From assembly GCF_001984195.1 (NCBI RefSeq), contig NZ_MTQN01000008.1:248001-312000 (forward strand): 64,000 nucleotides of DNA, in the 5' to 3' direction. Of this stretch, positions 61,129 through 64,000 are shown piece by piece (position 1 is the stretch's first letter; each line of letters opens with the position of its first letter). The DNA comes from Kribbella sp. ALI-6-A (GTDB taxonomy: Bacteria; Actinomycetota; Actinomycetes; Propionibacteriales; Kribbellaceae). The notes beneath the pieces are model-generated. The model was not told the origin of the DNA. It ran no database searches and saw nothing but the letters and a program-made list of their open reading frames with translations. The translations under genes and the position numbers were made by a program.

Positions 61129-61234
61129 CACAGGACTCCTCTCTCCTGCCTCCACGGTACAAGCCGCGGGCCCCGCGCGCGGGTGAGGAGGGCGAGCAAC
61201 TACCCCCGCGCCGATCGGTGAGGGATGCTGGAGC

Positions 61235-62182
61235 ATGGACCCGATCGCGCCGCACGGCCTGCACCACGTCACCGCAGTGGCCACCGATCCGCAACGCAAC
61301 ATCGACTTCTACACCACGGTGCTCGGGCTGCGGCTGGTCAAACAGACGGTGAACTTCGACCGGCCCGAGCTCTACCACCTGTACTACGGCGACGAGGAGG
61401 GGCGGCCGTCGACGCTGCTGACGTTCTTTCCTTGGCCCGAGGCGCCGGCCGGCCAGCTCGGCAGCGGCCTGGCCACGGCGACCGCGTTCAGCATTCCGCC
61501 GGAAAGCCTCGGCTGGTGGCAGCAGCGCCTGGCCGCGCTGAAGGTCGACGCCGACGCCCCGGTACGGCGTACCGACGAGGAGGTGATCGCCTTCCGTGAC
61601 CCCGACGGGCTGGTGATCGAGCTGGTCGCGGCCGACGGGGACTTCCGCTCGGGCTGGGACGGCGCGGCGGCGATCCCGGCCGAGCACGCGGTGCGCGGCT
61701 TGCACGCGATCACGATGACCGAGGCCGCGCTCGAACCGACGGCCGACCTGCTCGCGGGCATGCTCGGGATGACGCTTGGTGCGGAGAGCGGTGACCGGGC
61801 CCGGTTCACGATGGTGGGGGACAACCCGGGCACGCTGGTCGACGTCACGGCGGGCGCGGACGAGAAGGGGCGGCAGGCCGGCGGCACCGTGCACCACGTC
61901 GCGTTCCGGGCGCCCGACCGGGAGACGCAGGCGCAGTGGCGCGAGCAGCTGATCGAGGCCGGTGCGAAGGTGACCGAGATCCTCGACCGGCAGTACTTCA
62001 CCTCGATCTACTTCCGCGAGCCCGGTGGCGTGCTGTTCGAGATCGCGACCGACCAGCCCGGCTTCACCGTCGACGAGCCGTTGCTCGAGCTCGGCCGCAC
62101 GCTCAAGCTGCCACCGTGGCTGGAGCCGAACCGCGAGCAGATCGAGAACACTCTGCCCGCCTTGCAGCTGCCGGGCGTCTGA
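61235..62182 (+). CDS. ring-cleaving dioxygenase / glyoxalase-family protein (MhqO-like)
   Basis: This 315-residue protein has two vicinal-oxygen-chelate halves. The first starts GLHHVTAVATDPQRNIDFY; the second has GTVHHVAFRA and GGVLFEIATD, giving H, H and E metal ligands. This is the MhqO/YkcA-type dioxygenase family linked to quinone or hydroquinone detoxification in Bacillus. It lies upstream of the CGNR/ohr pair in a small oxidative-stress-looking region. Confidence 0.9.
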   Translation: MDPIAPHGLHHVTAVATDPQRNIDFYTTVLGLRLVKQTVNFDRPELYHLYYGDEEGRPSTLLTFFPWPEAPAGQLGSGLATATAFSIPPESLGWWQQRLAALKVDADAPVRRTDEEVIAFRDPDGLVIELVAADGDFRSGWDGAAAIPAEHAVRGLHAITMTEAALEPTADLLAGMLGMTLGAESGDRARFTMVGDNPGTLVDVTAGADEKGRQAGGTVHHVAFRAPDRETQAQWREQLIEAGAKVTEILDRQYFTSIYFREPGGVLFEIATDQPGFTVDEPLLELGRTLKLPPWLEPNREQIENTLPALQLPGV

Positions 62183-62205
62183 GCGGACCCCCGGCCGGCT
62201 CAGAG

Positions 62206-62775
62206 CTAGGGGCGCGTGGCGACCGGGCGGGTCTGGTCCTTCTTGCGGGCGCGGTAGGCCCTGGCCTTCATCTTGTTGCCGCAGGTCTCCATCGCGCACC
62301 ACTCGCGCCGGCCGCCGCGGGAGCGGTCCAGGTACACCTGGGTGCACTCGGGCCGGCCGCACTCCTTGAGCAACTCGGCGTCGGAGCCGCCGAGAATCGC
62401 GATCGCGTCCCGCGCGACCGTCGACAGCGCCTGCTCGGCGGTCGCGTCGATCCGGTGCCCTCGAGGAAGCAGCTGAGGTACCGCCGCTGGGAGCCGCGCC
62501 GCCGCGTTGACGATCGAGGCGGCGCGCTCGTCGTACGGGAGCTCGTTGAGCCGGGCGAAGACCAGCGCGTAGATGGCCTCCCGGACGGCGATCGCCTTCG
62601 GGACGTCGGCCGGCCGGCAGTTGACGTCGCTGCCGGCCACCACGCCTGCCTCGCGGTACCACGCGGCCAGGCTGTCGGGGGAGGTGAGCTTCTCCACCGG
62701 CACGGGATTGCGGCGCGCGCGCAGCGTGCCGACGAAGTCGAGCGCAAGGTTCCCGCAGGGAAAGGCATGGTCCAC
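62206..62775 (-). CDS. CGNR zinc-finger (ABATE-domain) regulator
   Basis: This 189-residue protein has an N-terminal ABATE domain (FPCGNLALDFVGTLRAR) and a C-terminal CGNR finger with CGRPECTQVYLDRSRG, REWCAMETCGN and ARAYRARKK, which should bind zinc and DNA. The GTG at 62775 is chosen since the family starts just before this point; a start at 62820 would read through two operators. It is divergent from ohr, and two 23-bp palindromes lie in between, so it probably regulates itself and ohr. Confidence 0.85.
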   Translation of the reverse strand: MDHAFPCGNLALDFVGTLRARRNPVPVEKLTSPDSLAAWYREAGVVAGSDVNCRPADVPKAIAVREAIYALVFARLNELPYDERAASIVNAAARLPAAVPQLLPRGHRIDATAEQALSTVARDAIAILGGSDAELLKECGRPECTQVYLDRSRGGRREWCAMETCGNKMKARAYRARKKDQTRPVATRP

Positions 62776-62797
62776 GTCACCAGTTTGACAGGTGACG
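62775..62797. promoter_or_regulatory. CGNR operator 1
   Basis: CGTCACC-AGTTTGACA-GGTGACG is a palindrome with perfect 7-bp arms. It touches the preferred GTG start of the CGNR gene. Confidence 0.8.
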
Positions 62798-62814
62798 TGC
62801 TGCGCTGCAACGAT

Positions 62815-62837
62815 CGTCACCAGTTAGACCGGTGACG
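62815..62837. promoter_or_regulatory. CGNR operator 2
   Basis: CGTCACC-AGTTAGACC-GGTGACG is almost the same 23 bp as operator 1 (21 of 23 positions), 40 bp away centre to centre, closer to ohr. Confidence 0.8.
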
Positions 62838-62876
62838 CAAGGCGCGGAACCGGCGCGAGGACGAGAGGACACCACG

Positions 62877-63299
62877 ATGAGCAGCCAGTACACGGCCGTC
62901 GCCACCGCCACGGGAGAGAACCGCGCGGGCGGCCGCACGTTCACCGACGACGGTCTGCTGGACGTCACCCTGCAGGTGCCGAAGGAGCTGGGCGGTCCGG
63001 GCGGCGGCACCAACCCGGAGCAGCTGTTCGCGGTCGGCTGGTCGTCGTGCTTCCTCGGCGCGCTGAAGCTGGTCGCGGCGCAGCGCAAGCTGCCGGTCAA
63101 GGACCTCGCGGTCGTCGCGGAGATCACGCTGAACGCCGACGGCGGCGAGTTCAACCTGTCCGCCGTGCTGCACGTCGAGGCGAGCGGCATCGACGAGGAG
63201 ACCGCGGTCGAGCTCGGCCAGGCCGCTCACCAGGTCTGCCCGTACTCCAAGGCGGTCGCCGGCAACATCCCGGTCACCATCGACGCGACCGTCGCCTGA
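62877..63299 (+). CDS. ohr: organic hydroperoxide reductase (Ohr/OsmC family)
   Basis: This 140-residue protein matches Ohr: TATGENRAGG, GTNPEQLFAVGWSSCFLGAL with C58, and HQVCPYSKAVAGN with C121, the two catalytic cysteines that reduce organic peroxides. GAGAGG lies 8 bases before the ATG. It is divergent from a CGNR-type regulator rather than the usual MarR-type OhrR. Confidence 0.94.
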   Translation: MSSQYTAVATATGENRAGGRTFTDDGLLDVTLQVPKELGGPGGGTNPEQLFAVGWSSCFLGALKLVAAQRKLPVKDLAVVAEITLNADGGEFNLSAVLHVEASGIDEETAVELGQAAHQVCPYSKAVAGNIPVTIDATVA

Positions 63300-63445
63300 C
63301 GGTTCGCTGAGCAGGCTCGCCTGCTGATCAAACGTTTGCCCCCTACGCCGATCGCTGCGCGCGACACTCCGACCGCGGCGGGTGATCGGTGGCCGTGGCA
63401 GGATTCGCGTCGTTGACGATCGGTCTTGCCACGGGGGTGGGGATT

Positions 63446-64000
63446 GTGGTTCGGGTACTGACGCATTTTCCGGCGCGGCAGCGGGTGTGGGACGCGTCGC
63501 TGCGGTTGCAGGTCGTTCGGGCGCGGTCCTGTGACGCGTGGGCGGCCGGGCAGCGGCGCGACGTCCAGGTGCAGGTTTTCGGTCCGGACAACGTCGGGTT
63601 GCGGGACTGGCTGCACGACCTGTGCTGGGACTGTTCGGAGTTGACCGCGGTGACCTCGACGCAGTGCCAGTCCGTCGAGAGCTTCGCCCCGAGCCACAAG
63701 CTGAACCAGGTCCTGGTCGAGCGCGGCTGCCGGATGACCAGTTTCTTCGACACCACATCGGGCACCGACGCGATGACCGAGTTCCTGATCGCGGCCGACG
63801 GCATGCCGTACCACCTGGCCTACGGGCCGATTCAGCTCAAGGTCTTCGACTGCGAGCGGGTGGTGCTCGAAGGCCCGCTCGTCGAAGAGCAGCGCAGTCT
63901 GATGCTGATCCGCGGGCAGGAGGCCGTGAACGCGGCAGGCCAGTACCTGCGCGCGGTGCGGGAGACCGCTGTCCGGGCGAGTGCGCTGGACACGCCGGAG
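63446..64000 (+). CDS. unidentified protein, cut by the right edge
   Basis: A frame with GTG start at 63446 and G-rich bases upstream runs to the end, 185 codons. It has two Cys pairs (RARSCDAW, HDLCWDCSEL) and later FFDTTSGTDAMTEFL, YGPIQLKVFDCERVV and EEQRSLMLI. The second half recalls the non-DNA-binding part of actinobacterial regulators with a C-terminal helix-turn-helix, but that part lies beyond the window, so this is tentative. Other in-frame starts (63395, 63413, 63437) are possible. Confidence 0.7.
   Translation, partial: MVRVLTHFPARQRVWDASLRLQVVRARSCDAWAAGQRRDVQVQVFGPDNVGLRDWLHDLCWDCSELTAVTSTQCQSVESFAPSHKLNQVLVERGCRMTSFFDTTSGTDAMTEFLIAADGMPYHLAYGPIQLKVFDCERVVLEGPLVEEQRSLMLIRGQEAVNAAGQYLRAVRETAVRASALDTPE

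Overview
The window is GC-rich chromosomal DNA from an actinobacterium. The third-codon bias, frequent GTG starts, ATGA start/stop overlaps, mycothiol-type physiology (no glutathione genes) and the gene families fit a soil Propionibacteriales such as Kribbella; the genus is an inference. About 63 protein genes fill the window on both strands. I see no rRNA, tRNA, CRISPR array, transposase or prophage gene.

Layout. 0-7 kb: a small orphan gene, a sulfite-oxidase-type molybdoenzyme, an aminoglycoside-nucleotidyltransferase-like gene, a DesK/NarL-type two-component system joined to an ABC-2 exporter, and an EamA exporter. 7-20 kb: a TetR-controlled Baeyer-Villiger monooxygenase (BVMO), two unusual polytopic membrane proteins, a secreted beta-propeller protein, a deaminase, an aldo/keto reductase behind a MerR-type promoter, a MerR regulator divergent from a membrane protein with two copper-site-like motifs, then an SDR, an alpha/beta hydrolase and a class III CoA-transferase. 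20-25 kb: a sugar ABC importer with its LacI regulator. 25-30 kb: malic enzyme, VanZ-like, YqgE, DUF3039, Uma2 and helicase genes. 31-38 kb: an amidohydrolase plus PEP-mutase-family operon with an HxlR regulator, an XRE/SDR pair and an MFS exporter, followed by about 1 kb of G-rich degenerate repeat. 39-50 kb: IclR, then tyrosine/homogentisate catabolism (AsnC-hppD; hmgA divergent from an unknown gene plus fah) interrupted by a glycolate-oxidase-like flavoprotein and a lipoprotein/response regulator/kinase trio resembling cseA-cseB-cseC without a neighbouring sigE. 50-64 kb: small enzymes, a NodB deacetylase, a Tat-exported 5'-nucleotidase, a GntR/creatininase/esterase/AbgT cluster, pncA, a ring-cleaving dioxygenase, a CGNR-finger regulator divergent from ohr, and the start of an unidentified gene at the right edge.

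Regulation is unusually readable. Good inverted repeats lie next to the TetR, MerR, LacI, HxlR, XRE, AsnC, GntR and CGNR regulators, and several promoters imply leaderless mRNAs. A dispersed element of about 101-104 bp with 18-25 bp terminal inverted repeats occurs three times, always at gene ends.

The best candidates for undescribed biology are the polytopic protein at 14964-16769, with two D-x3-H-x(13-14)-H motifs resembling the copper site of PmoC/AmoC and downstream genes that could process an oxidised product; the unknown gene beside fah in a homogentisate pathway that lacks a visible maleylacetoacetate isomerase; the CGNR/ohr pair with two near-identical 23-bp operators; and the dispersed 104-bp element.
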